Below the pieces are notes generated by a model. The model made no database searches, was not told the origin of the DNA, and saw only the letters and a list, made by a program, of their open reading frames with translations. 64,000 bases of DNA from Streptomyces sp. NBC_00258 (lineage in GTDB: Bacteria > Actinomycetota > Actinomycetes > Streptomycetales > Streptomycetaceae), in NCBI RefSeq assembly GCF_036182465.1, contig NZ_CP108081.1:9362001-9426000 (forward strand). The letters are read 5' to 3'. The translations under genes and the position numbers were made by a program. Shown piece by piece: positions 7,763-17,472 of the stretch (position 1 is the stretch's first letter; every line of letters begins with the position of its first letter).

Positions 7763-10700
7763 CCAGCCGCCCGGCTTGATGTCCACCCCGAGCCTGCGCA
7801 GCGTCGCGTCCTTCAACCGCGGGTCGAAGTCGCCCATGGCGTTGGCCGCACGGACCTGTACGGAGCGGCCGGCTTCCGGTGACTCGGCCAGCTCCCGCAG
7901 CAGCCGCAGCCCCTCCTCACGGTCCACGTCCGCGAGGGCGTGCGCGGCGACCACGCGGACATCGCCGGTCGACTCGACGGCGTACGACCGCAGAAGAGGC
8001 AGCCCCGCCTCCCGGTTGCGTCCGGCGAGCAGCGCGGCGGCCCGGATGCGCGGGCCGTCGTCCCAGCCCGGCTCCCGGGCCAGCGCGGCCAACCGGGCCT
8101 CCCCGTCGGCCGGTTCGTAGTGGGCGAGCTCAAGTGCCGCGCGCAGCCGGTGCCGGGGTTCCTGGCCGGCGGCGCGGGCGATGGCGTCCAGCGCGCGAGC
8201 CCCCTCCGCGTGGTCGTGCTGCGCGAGAAGCACCGCGGCGTCGCAGCCGTAGCGGCCGTGCAGGGCGCCTTCGGCGAAGTCGCGGAGGAGGAGCGTGCCC
8301 GCGTCGGCCCGGTAGCGGGCGAGGCGGTGCGCCGCCTCGACGCGGTAGCCGGCGTCGACCCGTTCGTCGCGGGCGATGCGCTCCAGGAGCAGCGTCGCCT
8401 CGGTCCGGGTCCGGCCGTCGTCCTCGGCCGACGAGGCGAGCGCGTCGGCCGCGTACACCCGGCTGTCCGCGAAGAACCGCCCGTCGGCGGCGAACCGCCG
8501 TAGCCAGTCGGTCCCGGCCGTAGGGTCGTGGGCGCACAGCGCGATGGCCGCGTCGACCTTGGCCACGTCGGGACAGCGCGGGTCCGCGACCAGGGCACGC
8601 AGCCGGGACGTGCCCGCGGAGGTGTCGTGGTCGGCCAGCCGGGCGGCGGCCACGGCGCAGTGGCGGGACGGTGCGTCGTCCGCGAACCGGGCGAGCAGTT
8701 CCGAGCCCTCCTCCCGGTCGATGTGGGCCAGGTACCACGCCGCGGCGATCCGCAGGTCCAGGGGGTACGAGCCGTCGTGCGCGAAGGTCCGCAGCAGGTC
8801 CGTGCCGCGTGGGTCGTGACCGGCCAGGGCCCCGGCCGCGTTGATCCGGTCCACGGGCACCGATCGGGGATCCGTCGCCATGTCGTGCAGCCGGCGCTGC
8901 TGCTGTGGCAGATGCGCGAGCGAGGAGTGGGTCCCGCGCCAGTTCCGGACGACCGGGGCCGTATCGCGCTCCTGCTCGTCGGTGCGGCGCCACAGCAGTT
9001 CGAGGATCCGGCCGCGGGTGTCCTCGTCGCACATGCCCTCCGCCAGCAGCGACGCCGCCTGCTCGACCCGTTCGGGATCGGCGGCCAGCTCGCTCGTGAT
9101 CCCGCGCCGCACGTCGGGCGGATGACGGTCGAAGGCGAACAGCGCGGCGACCCTGGTGTCGGCGTCGGAGAGGGCGTCGCCCCAGGTGGCGGGATCGGTG
9201 CCGTAGCGGTCCCGGAGGTGGTCGGCGGCCAGGTACTCGGCGAACGTGCGGTGCAGGAAACGGGGATGAGCCGTATGGATGTCGACGATCACCCCGGTGG
9301 CTTCGAGCAGCGCGGTCACCGCCCGACGCCGGTACGGGTCACCGTCCGCGGGTTCGGCCGGATCGGCCAGCAGTCCCGTGGCGGCGCCGACGATCGGTGT
9401 GCCGTGCCGCAGATACGTGTCGGCGAGGTCGCCGAGGAAGCCGCGCAGCGCGACGGTGACGGCGGCGTGCCGCGGAGCCTCCCGCGCGTGCCGCTCGCGC
9501 AGCCTGCCCAGCAACTCCTCGATCCGGTCCCGCAGATGGGGTTCGTACGGGCTCTGCCGCTGCGGGAAGCGGCCGAGGAACTCCGCCACCGCGCGGGCGT
9601 ACAGGTCCACCCTGCGGGTCTGCACGCGCGGTTCGCCGGCCGGGTCGAAGTACTGGCCGACCGCGAGATGCGCGAGCAGGGGCAGCCGCACCAGGTCGAG
9701 CATGCCGTTGCCCCGTACGTACGCCAGGAACTCCGCCGCCCGCGCCGCGGCCCGCTCGTGGACCCCGGGGTCCAACAGCCGTTCGGCGCCACCCGTCTGA
9801 TGGGCCATCACGAATCGGCGCAACTGCTCGACGGTGAACGGCTGCAACCGGAACTCCGTGGCTCCGGCGCCGGCCAGGCCGCGCCAGGCGCTGTCGTGCA
9901 GGCTGCGCGCGGACAGCAGCAGACGGCGCTCCATGCCGGGCCCGCTCGTGCTCTCCCGGGCCGCGGCGAGCAGGACCTCCATGACCTGCCGCCAGTCCTC
10001 GGGCCCGGTCACCTCGTCGAGTGCGTCCACCATGACCAGCACCCGCGCGCCCGGCACCGGCGGCCCCGCGTCCAGCAGTGCCCGCGCCCCCGGCCCCGCG
10101 GCCGACGCGATCGAGTCGTGCCCCACGAGCTCGCGCGCGGCGATCCGCAGCGGGAGCAGCGGCCCGAACGGCGCCCCGTCCGGTCCGTCCGCCCGCGTCG
10201 CGCCCCGCCACCACCGCCAGGCCGTGGCCTCCACGTACTCCAGCAGGCTGGACTTGCCGACCCCCGCCTCCCCGGTGACGACGATGTGGCGGACGGTCGG
10301 ATCGGCCAGGAGCCGCTCGACGGACACCGGCTGCCCGGTGACCCGCAGAGGCCCGGCCGGGGCCTGGGCGTCCCGGTCGGCGGTGGTGTCGAGCCGCTGC
10401 TGGGTGTAGACGCGGGCGAGTTCGCCGGGCTCGGCGGCCCGGTAGGTGAGACCGCCACGGTCCCGTACCGCGTCGGGCGCGGGAGCGGCGGCGAGCAACT
10501 CGGGCGGCAGCAGCGGGCGGTGGCCCCGGCGCCAGAAGCGTCCCTTGGCGCCCGGCAGCTTCGGTGAGGCGCTCCGGCGACCGTCCGTGCCCTGGCGCCG
10601 CGTGCCGTCACCGGAGCCGGTCCGCCCCGGATCCTGCTCCGGCCGCTCGATCGGCCCGTACGCCCATGCGCCCGTTCCGCCGGCCCACCGGATCCACTCC

Positions 10701-11395
10701 GCCAGCAGCGGATCGTCCGCGAACGTCCGCGCGGGCACGGCCCGCAGCTCGGCGACGGGTCCGGAACCGCCACCGGCGTCGGCGGTGACGAGCCCCACCA
10801 GCCGGTCCCCGGCGAACAGCGCGGCCCCCGACATTCCCGCCCAGCCGCTGCCGGGCATCGGCCGCGCGAGCGCGCCGGTCGAGATGACCCAGTGCCCGGA
10901 CCGCACCCCCGACAGCGGGTGCACCACCCCGCCGAACTGCCGGGACTCGCGCACCCTGTCCACCACATCGTGGTCGGGGAAGCCGACGGCGGTGACCTCG
11001 ACCGGGTCGGCGGAGACGAGATCAGTCCAGTACGTCGTCGACCACCCGGCCGGTGACGTCGCCCGGTCGGCGTCCTCGGTGATCAACAGCAGCGCCACAT
11101 CGCACTCCGGCCGCCACCACACCGTCACCGCGTCCCGGAACGGCCGCCCGGCGGAGGCGTCCGCCAACGCCCGTACCCGGCACGGCTCGCGGCCGTCGGC
11201 CAGCTCGTCCAGCGCCGCCGGGGACAGGGAGCGGCGAGGCGGTGGGGCACCGGGAGCGGCCTCGTCGACAGGTGTCGTGCCCTCGGCCGCGTGCCACACC
11301 GTGAGCACGAGCTGAGGCGTGATGAACCACCCCGAACCCACCACGCCGGCCCGGGGGTTGAACACCTCCGCGACACGCTGAGCGGTCAACGGCAC
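7751..11395 (-). CDS. trypsin-like protease / NACHT NTPase / HEAT-repeat protein (STAND, conflict-type)
   Basis: A 1214-residue protein. The start is GTG 11395 with GAGGAGG just upstream. The N-terminal domain (1-220) is a trypsin-like protease with a visible triad: His35 (TVWHA), Asp99 (ECDVALL) and Ser189 (GMSGAALF). There is no signal peptide, so it should act in the cytoplasm. Next is a NACHT-type NTPase: Walker A GEAGVGKSS at about 375-383 and Walker B VLVMVDALDEV at about 453-462. The C-terminal 400 residues are Ala/Arg/Asp-rich helical repeats of HEAT type. This architecture belongs to the STAND NTPases of bacterial conflict and antiphage systems; the specific trigger and target are unknown. 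It lies 13 nt downstream of a trypco2 gene, the partner domain of such proteases. Confidence 0.85.
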   Translation of the reverse strand: MPLTAQRVAEVFNPRAGVVGSGWFITPQLVLTVWHAAEGTTPVDEAAPGAPPPRRSLSPAALDELADGREPCRVRALADASAGRPFRDAVTVWWRPECDVALLLITEDADRATSPAGWSTTYWTDLVSADPVEVTAVGFPDHDVVDRVRESRQFGGVVHPLSGVRSGHWVISTGALARPMPGSGWAGMSGAALFAGDRLVGLVTADAGGGSGPVAELRAVPARTFADDPLLAEWIRWAGGTGAWAYGPIERPEQDPGRTGSGDGTRRQGTDGRRSASPKLPGAKGRFWRRGHRPLLPPELLAAAPAPDAVRDRGGLTYRAAEPGELARVYTQQRLDTTADRDAQAPAGPLRVTGQPVSVERLLADPTVRHIVVTGEAGVGKSSLLEYVEATAWRWWRGATRADGPDGAPFGPLLPLRIAARELVGHDSIASAAGPGARALLDAGPPVPGARVLVMVDALDEVTGPEDWRQVMEVLLAAARESTSGPGMERRLLLSARSLHDSAWRGLAGAGATEFRLQPFTVEQLRRFVMAHQTGGAERLLDPGVHERAAARAAEFLAYVRGNGMLDLVRLPLLAHLAVGQYFDPAGEPRVQTRRVDLYARAVAEFLGRFPQRQSPYEPHLRDRIEELLGRLRERHAREAPRHAAVTVALRGFLGDLADTYLRHGTPIVGAATGLLADPAEPADGDPYRRRAVTALLEATGVIVDIHTAHPRFLHRTFAEYLAADHLRDRYGTDPATWGDALSDADTRVAALFAFDRHPPDVRRGITSELAADPERVEQAASLLAEGMCDEDTRGRILELLWRRTDEQERDTAPVVRNWRGTHSSLAHLPQQQRRLHDMATDPRSVPVDRINAAGALAGHDPRGTDLLRTFAHDGSYPLDLRIAAAWYLAHIDREEGSELLARFADDAPSRHCAVAAARLADHDTSAGTSRLRALVADPRCPDVAKVDAAIALCAHDPTAGTDWLRRFAADGRFFADSRVYAADALASSAEDDGRTRTEATLLLERIARDERVDAGYRVEAAHRLARYRADAGTLLLRDFAEGALHGRYGCDAAVLLAQHDHAEGARALDAIARAAGQEPRHRLRAALELAHYEPADGEARLAALAREPGWDDGPRIRAAALLAGRNREAGLPLLRSYAVESTGDVRVVAAHALADVDREEGLRLLRELAESPEAGRSVQVRAANAMGDFDPRLKDATLRRLGVDIKPGGWFST

Positions 11396-11408
11396 GTCCA
11401 GGTCCTCC

Positions 11409-11732
11409 TCAGCGCGGCTCGCCGTCGACGTCCGCGGTCACGCGCACGGGACCCTCCCTGCCCGCCGCCACCGGGTTGAGCGTGAGGGACAGCCGGTGCG
11501 TCGTCTCCGACGCGGCCTTTCCCGCCGCCCCGAACGACACCACTCCGAAGCTCAGTCCGCCGCTGCCCGACCCCTCGCGCGTGATGGCGAGCGCCAACTC
11601 GACGTCCACCTGCCCGAGTTCGAACTGCAGCGGTTCACCGCTGCCACGCGCCATCGCGGCCGTCAACTCGGCCCGCAACGCCTCGATCGTCTCGGCAAGA
11701 CCACCGGCAACAGCCCCGCTCTCACTGCCCAT
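11409..11732 (-). CDS. trypco2 family protein
   Basis: A 107-residue protein starting at ATG 11732. The sequence (LAETIEALRAELTAAMARG, LQFELGQVDVELALAITREG, GVVSFGAAGK) matches the trypsin-co-occurring domain 2 family: an N-terminal helix, then a strand describing ligand-like binding, then a Gly-rich linker and a last strand (THRLSLTLNPV). The family is defined by its genetic link to trypsin-like proteases in STAND NTPase conflict systems, and the next gene is exactly that. It probably binds or regulates the protease; the mechanism is not established. The two genes surely form one transcript, with a 13-nt gap. Confidence 0.85.
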   Translation of the reverse strand: MGSESGAVAGGLAETIEALRAELTAAMARGSGEPLQFELGQVDVELALAITREGSGSGGLSFGVVSFGAAGKAASETTHRLSLTLNPVAAGREGPVRVTADVDGEPR

Positions 11733-11838
11733 CGCACGACCCCCGTGACTTCGCTGCGGCACCGTGAACACCGTCCATGATGACACCCGCGTCTCCCGGC
11801 GCCCCTTGCCAGGGCGGCGAGCCGGAGCCCGCCCGGCG

Positions 11839-13215
11839 CTACGCGGAGTCGGCGTTCGAGGGCGGATACGGCGGCCGCGCGGGAATCGCCGCCGAGGGGG
11901 ACGGCACCGGCGGCAAGGCCGTCTCATGCAGCCACGACCGGAACAGGTCGTCCAACGGCTCGGTCGCATACCGGGCCACATGCGTCGTGAAGGCCGCCGT
12001 GGTGACCGTGCCACCCCGGTGCACCGAGGCCCACCCGCGCAGCATCCGGAAGAACGCGTCGTCGCCCAGCGCACACCGCACCGCGTGCAGCAGCAGCCCG
12101 CCGCGCTCGTAGAGCCGGTCGTCGAACATCAGCTTGCGACCCGGGTCGGACAGCCTCAGGTCCTGCGGCAGCCCGGACAGCTTGCGGTGCGCGAGGCCCG
12201 CGAGCGCCTGGGCCCTGCGCCCGCCGGACCGCTCGGACCACAGCCACTCCGCGTACTTCGCGAACCCCTCGTTCAGCCAGATGTGCCGCCAGTCGGCGAT
12301 GCTCACACTGTTGCCGAACCACTGGTGGGCCAGCTCGTGCGCCACCAGCCGCTCCGAACTCCGCGCCCCGTCCACGTGGTTGGCGCCGAACAGGGAGAGC
12401 CCCTGCGCCTCCACCGGGACGTCAAGCTCCTCCTCGGTGACGACGACCGCGTACTCGCCGAACGGATACGGACCGAAGAGCTCCTCGAACAGCTGCATCA
12501 TCGACGGCTGCCGCGCGAAGTCCCGGGAGAACTCGGTGAGCAGGTGTGCCGGAATGTGTCCGGCCTGCGGAACACCGCCGAGACCCGGATCGCCGAGCAG
12601 CACGGTCTGGTACGTCCCGACGGACAGCCCGACCAGATAGCTGGACGTGGGCGCCGACTGCTCGTACACCCACGTCGTCGTGGACGCCTTCGTCGTACGG
12701 GTCAGCAGCCGGCCGCCCGCCACCACCGAGTACGCCGACGGCGTGGTGATCGAGATCTGGTACGAGGCCTTGTCCGCCGGGCGGTCGTTGCACGGGTACC
12801 AGGACGGTGCCCCCACCGGCTGGCTGGCCACCAGAGCCCCGTCCTCCAGCTCCTCCCAGCCGAGGCCGCCCCACGGGCTGCGGACCGGCTTGGGGTTGCC
12901 CGACCAGTGCACCTCCACGGTGAACGCGGCCCCGGCCCGGATCGGCTTCGGCGGGCGGATCCGCAGCCTGCCGCCGCGGTGCGTGTAGTGCGTCGTCCGC
13001 CCGTCGACCCTGACCCGCCCGATCCGGAAGTCGGCCAGGTTCAGCTGGAACTCGGCGACCGGCGACCGGCCCGCTATGGCGTTCAGGCGCGCGGTGCCGG
13101 ACAGCCGGTTGGGTCCCGGACGGTAGTCCAGGGCGAGCTCGTACCGATGCACCCGGTAACGGGGATCACCGTTCGCCGGGAAGTACGGATCCGCTCCCAC
13201 TGTCTGCTGAACCAC
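11839..13215 (-). CDS. M1 family zinc metallopeptidase (aminopeptidase)
   Basis: A 458-residue protein from GTG 13215, which has AGGGAG about 11 nt upstream; the frame also allows ATG 13302, overlapping the upstream gene by 13 nt. The M1 zinc site is intact: HELAHQWFG plus the downstream Glu in WLNEGFAKYAEWLW. An N-terminal beta-sandwich (about 1-190) precedes the thermolysin-like domain. A QGLSLFG segment stands where M1 exopeptidases have GAMEN, so the exopeptidase motif is divergent. It follows the Pls-type synthetase by 74 nt. The epsilon-poly-lysine-degrading enzyme of poly-lysine producers is a zinc aminopeptidase, so a role in trimming the neighbour's polymer is a reasonable inference. 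Confidence 0.85.
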   Translation of the reverse strand: MVQQTVGADPYFPANGDPRYRVHRYELALDYRPGPNRLSGTARLNAIAGRSPVAEFQLNLADFRIGRVRVDGRTTHYTHRGGRLRIRPPKPIRAGAAFTVEVHWSGNPKPVRSPWGGLGWEELEDGALVASQPVGAPSWYPCNDRPADKASYQISITTPSAYSVVAGGRLLTRTTKASTTTWVYEQSAPTSSYLVGLSVGTYQTVLLGDPGLGGVPQAGHIPAHLLTEFSRDFARQPSMMQLFEELFGPYPFGEYAVVVTEEELDVPVEAQGLSLFGANHVDGARSSERLVAHELAHQWFGNSVSIADWRHIWLNEGFAKYAEWLWSERSGGRRAQALAGLAHRKLSGLPQDLRLSDPGRKLMFDDRLYERGGLLLHAVRCALGDDAFFRMLRGWASVHRGGTVTTAAFTTHVARYATEPLDDLFRSWLHETALPPVPSPSAAIPARPPYPPSNADSA

Positions 13216-13289
13216 TGAAGTGTCTGCTCCCTGCGCTGTGCTCGTACGGCGTGCCGGTGTTCCCTCCCCGGGCGCCGTACGGGCCGCGC

Positions 13290-16200
13290 CTAGGGACGCC
13301 ATGCCTCGATCGGGTTGCCCAGCCAACGGGTGTCGTCGGGAACGGATTCCGCCGCCATGACGAGGGACGCGGGTCCCAGTGTGCTGCGCGCCCCGACGGT
13401 GCTGCCGGGCAGAACGATTCCGCCCGGGCCCAGGGTGGCGCCCTCACGGAGGACCACAGTATCCGTCCGCAAGATCCGGTCGTGGAAGAGGTGGGTCTGC
13501 AGCACACAGCCACGGTTCACCGTCGCCGCGTCCTGAAGCGTCACCAGATCCGTCTCGGGCAGCCAGTAGCTCTCCACCCAGACGCCCTTGCCGATATGGG
13601 CGCCGAGGCCGCGGAGCCACAGGTTCATGACGGGAGTACCCGGCACCGACCCGGCCAACCACGGCACGGCGACGACCTCGACGAAGGTGTCGGCCAGCTC
13701 GTTGCGCCACACGAAACCGCTCCACAGCGGGTGCTCACCGGTACGGTGCCGCCCCACGAGCAGCCACTTGGCGATCACGGAAAGCAGCCCCGCGGCAGCC
13801 CCGGCGCCCAGCAGCACGATCCCGGCGAGCGCCCAGGCCCATGCCCCGAGCGCGCTGAGCGCCGCCACCGTCAGCACGGCCAGCGCGGCCGAGCAGAAGA
13901 CGGGCACGATCCGGCACAGCTCGACAAGACCGCGCGCCCACAGCAGCCGCGCGGGCGGGTCGTACGTACGGCTCTGGTCGCCGCCCTGCGTCGAGCGCGG
14001 CAGCTTGACCGGCGGCAGCCCCAGGTAGGAGCTGCCCTTCTTGGCCTTCTTCGGTGTCGCGGACAGCACACCGACCAGACCGCCGTCCGGCACGGACCGG
14101 CCCGGCGCGGTCATCCCGGAGTTCCCGAGGAAGGCCCGGCGCCCGATCTCCGCCCGCCCGATCCGCATCCAGCCGCCCCCGAGCTCGTACGGCGCGGTCA
14201 GTGTGTCGTCGGCCAGGAACGCGCCCTCGCCGACCGTCGTCAGGCTCGGCAGCGCGAGAACCGTTGACACCTCGGCACCCCGCCCGATCCGCATCCCGAG
14301 CAGCCGCAGCCACACCGGCGTGGCCAGCCCGGCGTACAGCGGGAACAGCGTCTCGCGGGAGCGGTCCATCAGCTGCGTGACCGTCCAGGCCTGCCAGCCG
14401 ATCCTGCTGTGCGTCGGATGCGTACCGGGCCGCAGCCCGAGACTGAGCAGCCGCACGTTGACCAGCAGAATCAGCGCGTACGTGAGACCGAAGGCCAGCG
14501 TCGCCGGCACCAGCGCGACGGCGGCACCCCGCAGCGCCTCGCCGAGCCCGGCGTCCGGCGAGACGAAGACACTCGCCACGAGCAGCGCGGACAGGCCCGC
14601 GACCAGTGGCAACGCGGAGAGCGCGAAGCCGGTGGCGCCGTACATCACGCGCCAGTACGTGCCCTTCTGCGGGCGCTCCTTGGGCCAGTCCCGCTTGGCC
14701 TTGCCGAGCTTGGCCGCGGGAGCTCCGGCCCACCGCTGACTGGTCGGGATGTGTCCGGACACGGCCGAACCGGGGGCCACCTCGGACCGCTTGCCCACCC
14801 GGGCGCCCGGGAAGAGGATGCTGCGGGTGCCGACCACGGCGTGCGCGCCGACCTTGACCGGGCCGATCTCCAGCCGGTCGCCGTCCAGCCAGTGCCCCGA
14901 CAGGTCCACCTCGGACTCCACGGCGGCACCCCGGCCGAGCTTGAGCATGCCGGTCACCGGCGGCAGCGAGTGCAGATCCACGTCGGACCCGACCTTGGCG
15001 CCCAGCGCACGCGCGTACCGCTCCAGCCACGACCCCGTCAGCGAGGTCGCCCCGCTGAACTCGGCGAGCCGCTCGGCCGTCCACAGCCGCAGATGCACGC
15101 TCCCGCCCCGCGGATACCGCCCGGGCTTCAGACCGCGCAGCAGCAGCCGCGCACCACCGGCCGCGATCGCGAGCCGCCCCGGCGGACTGAACAGCAGTCC
15201 GGCCCCCGCCGCGACGACCCACCACGAGGCGGTCGGCACCCACGGATACGGACCGAACCAGTGCAGTACGTTGCCCAGCGCGGCCAGCGCCACGGTCCAG
15301 CGCAGCCCGAGCAGGGTGAACAGCGGGACGAGCACCAGCAGTTGGACGACCTTGGCGCGCAGAGGCACCGGCGCGATCTCGCGGGTGGCCCCGTCACTTT
15401 GAGCGGACTTCTCCAGATGCCGGGCCAGCTTGCGCAGCACCGGCTGCTGGTAGATGTCGACCACGGCCGCGCTCGGGTAGCGGGTACGCAGCCGGGTGGT
15501 GAGCTGGGCGGCGGCGAGACTGCTGCCGCCGATCGCGAAGAAGTCGTCCCGCGCCGAACCGACGGGGATGCCGAGCACCTCGCTCCACTGCTCGGCGAGC
15601 CAGGCCTCGGTGCCGTACAGCTGCTCGGCGGGCCCGCCGATCTCCAGGCCCTCCAGGGGCCACGGGAGGGCGTTCCGGTCGACCTTGCCCGAGGTCCGGG
15701 TCGGCAGGTCGGCGACCGGCGCGAGCAGCGGGACCAGCGCGGCGGGCAGCTCGGCGCGCAGCTTCTCGACGGCCGTCGCGTGGTCCCAGCCGTCCTGGGT
15801 GACCACATAGCCGACGAGCAGCTGATTGCCGCTGCGGGCGGTCCGTACGGCCGCCGCGGCGCCCGCGACACCGGGCAGTCCCTGGAGCGCGGTGTCCACC
15901 TCGCCCAGCTCGATCCGACGGCCGCCGAGCTTGATCTGCTCGTCGGCCCGCCCGAGGAAGATCAGCCCCTCCGGCTCGGCCTTGACCAGGTCGCCGCTGC
16001 GGTAGGCGCGCTCCCAGCCGAGCGACTCCAGCGGGGCGTACTTCTCGGCGTCCTTCTCGGGGTCGAGATAGCGGGCCAGGCCCACCCCGCCGATCACGAG
16101 CTGACCGCTGCCGCCCATCGGCACCGGCTCGCCGGACTCGTCGACGACGGCCAGCTCCCAGCCGTTCAGCGGCAGCCCGATACGGATCGGCTCCTCGCCG

Positions 16201-17165
16201 GTCATCAGGGAGGCGCAGGCGACGACGGTGGCCTCGGTGGGCCCGTAGGTGTTCCAGACCTCGCGGCCCTCGGTGACCAGGCGCTGCACCAGCTCGGGCG
16301 GGCAGGCCTCGCCGCCGAAGATCAGCAGCCGGACCTCGTCGAGAGCCTCCGGCTCCCACAGGGAGGCCAGCGTCGGCACGGTGGAGACGACGGTGATCTC
16401 CTGCTCGACCAGCCAGGACCCCAGATCGGCGCCGCTGCGCACCTGGGAGCGCGGCACGGGCACCAGACAGGCCCCGTAGCGCCAGGCCAGCCACATCTCC
16501 TCGCAGGAGGCGTCGAAGGCGACGGAGAGGCCCGCCATGACCCTGTCACCCGGGCCGATCGGGTCGTCGGTCAGGAACAGCTCGGCCTCGGCGTCCACAA
16601 AGGCGGCGGCGCTGCGGTGGCTGACGGCCACGCCCTTGGGCTTCCCGGTCGAACCGGAGGTGAAGATGATCCAGGCGTCGTGCTCGACACCGGGCCGCGC
16701 GGCGGACGCCTCGCTGCGCCCGTTGACGGTCAGCCGGTGCCCGGCGCCGACGACGGCCCGCACCCCGGCCTCGCCGAAGACCAGCTCGGCCCGCTCGTCC
16801 GGGTCCTCGGCGTCCACCGGCACATAGGCGGCGCCCGCCGCGAGGACCGCCAGGATCGCCACGTACAGCTCGTTGGTCCCCGACGGGACCCGGACACCCA
16901 CGCGGTCCCCGAGGCCCACCCCGGCGGCGCTCAGCCGCCGCCTCAGGGCCTCGACCTCTATGGCCAGGGCGCGGTAGCTCAGGCAGCGGTGACCGTCGTC
17001 CAGCGCGGGCTCGTCGGGGTGGGCCCGTACGGACGCGTCGAGGATGTCGACGAGGGTGCGGGGCGAGGCGGCGGAAGCGGCGGTGAAGCGGGCCGGGTCG
17101 CCGAACTCCGCGCGCACCTCTTCGTCGAACAGCGCGAGTGCGGGTCCTTGCTCGAGGGCTGCCAT
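13290..17165 (-). CDS. Pls/PosA-type non-ribosomal peptide synthetase (membrane isopeptide polymer synthetase)
   Basis: A 1291-residue protein; Pls of S. albulus is about 1320. The start is ATG 17165, preceded by GAGGA. Order: adenylation domain (about 40-530: FTSGSTGKPKGVAVSH, NTYGPTEAT, YRSGDLVK, GRADEQIKLGGRRIE), a carrier domain with the phosphopantetheine Ser in DDFFAIGGSSLAAAQ (about 560), then several membrane pairs alternating with three hexapeptide-rich, acetyltransferase-like C domains. This is the single-module architecture that makes homopoly(amino acid)s such as epsilon-poly-L-lysine without a thioesterase. The monomer cannot be read from sequence here. The enzyme sits in the membrane and uses ATP and a basic amino acid as inferred substrates. 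Confidence 0.88.
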   Translation of the reverse strand: MAALEQGPALALFDEEVRAEFGDPARFTAASAASPRTLVDILDASVRAHPDEPALDDGHRCLSYRALAIEVEALRRRLSAAGVGLGDRVGVRVPSGTNELYVAILAVLAAGAAYVPVDAEDPDERAELVFGEAGVRAVVGAGHRLTVNGRSEASAARPGVEHDAWIIFTSGSTGKPKGVAVSHRSAAAFVDAEAELFLTDDPIGPGDRVMAGLSVAFDASCEEMWLAWRYGACLVPVPRSQVRSGADLGSWLVEQEITVVSTVPTLASLWEPEALDEVRLLIFGGEACPPELVQRLVTEGREVWNTYGPTEATVVACASLMTGEEPIRIGLPLNGWELAVVDESGEPVPMGGSGQLVIGGVGLARYLDPEKDAEKYAPLESLGWERAYRSGDLVKAEPEGLIFLGRADEQIKLGGRRIELGEVDTALQGLPGVAGAAAAVRTARSGNQLLVGYVVTQDGWDHATAVEKLRAELPAALVPLLAPVADLPTRTSGKVDRNALPWPLEGLEIGGPAEQLYGTEAWLAEQWSEVLGIPVGSARDDFFAIGGSSLAAAQLTTRLRTRYPSAAVVDIYQQPVLRKLARHLEKSAQSDGATREIAPVPLRAKVVQLLVLVPLFTLLGLRWTVALAALGNVLHWFGPYPWVPTASWWVVAAGAGLLFSPPGRLAIAAGGARLLLRGLKPGRYPRGGSVHLRLWTAERLAEFSGATSLTGSWLERYARALGAKVGSDVDLHSLPPVTGMLKLGRGAAVESEVDLSGHWLDGDRLEIGPVKVGAHAVVGTRSILFPGARVGKRSEVAPGSAVSGHIPTSQRWAGAPAAKLGKAKRDWPKERPQKGTYWRVMYGATGFALSALPLVAGLSALLVASVFVSPDAGLGEALRGAAVALVPATLAFGLTYALILLVNVRLLSLGLRPGTHPTHSRIGWQAWTVTQLMDRSRETLFPLYAGLATPVWLRLLGMRIGRGAEVSTVLALPSLTTVGEGAFLADDTLTAPYELGGGWMRIGRAEIGRRAFLGNSGMTAPGRSVPDGGLVGVLSATPKKAKKGSSYLGLPPVKLPRSTQGGDQSRTYDPPARLLWARGLVELCRIVPVFCSAALAVLTVAALSALGAWAWALAGIVLLGAGAAAGLLSVIAKWLLVGRHRTGEHPLWSGFVWRNELADTFVEVVAVPWLAGSVPGTPVMNLWLRGLGAHIGKGVWVESYWLPETDLVTLQDAATVNRGCVLQTHLFHDRILRTDTVVLREGATLGPGGIVLPGSTVGARSTLGPASLVMAAESVPDDTRWLGNPIEAWRP

Positions 17166-17426
17166 CGGGTCCTCACGTGTCGTTCCCGGAACGTCCGGGG
17201 GAGCCGTCGGGCCCGCAGGTACGCCTGGGGATATTCCGGTCAGCTCCAAACAAGCGTGTAACTTTAGTACGACGCTAGCCCCGGACCTGCGGCTCAGCCA
17301 TGTGAGGAGGCCCCAGGAGGGGTTGGAGAGCGCTTGCCCCAACGCTCTGACGTGGGGGTATGTCATCCTGACGAGATCTGCCCCACACATGGCCGTAACA
17401 CCGTCGAGCCAGGGGGCGTAGACAAC
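17166..17426. other. intergenic region upstream of the Pls-type gene
   Basis: No gene is visible. It should hold the promoter and leader of the Pls-type gene, read leftwards. A locally AT-rich segment lies at 17250-17275, but I see no convincing -35/-10 pair. Confidence 0.4.
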
Positions 17427-17464
17427 GAGTGAGGGCCGCGACCAGTCGGTCGCGGCCCTCACTC
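17427..17464 (-). terminator. tRNA-Leu terminator
   Basis: A perfect 17-bp inverted repeat (arms 17427-17443 and 17448-17464, loop of 4) begins 8 nt past the tRNA 3' end on the minus strand. The stem is GC-rich with no U-tract, as is common in Streptomyces. Confidence 0.8.
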
Positions 17465-17472
17465 ATCTCGTG

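Noticed and set aside
14409..17261. A 950-codon open frame antisense to the Pls-type synthetase
   Set aside because: Low-complexity Arg/Gly/Pro-type composition typical of antisense frames; the sense protein is a complete domain string.
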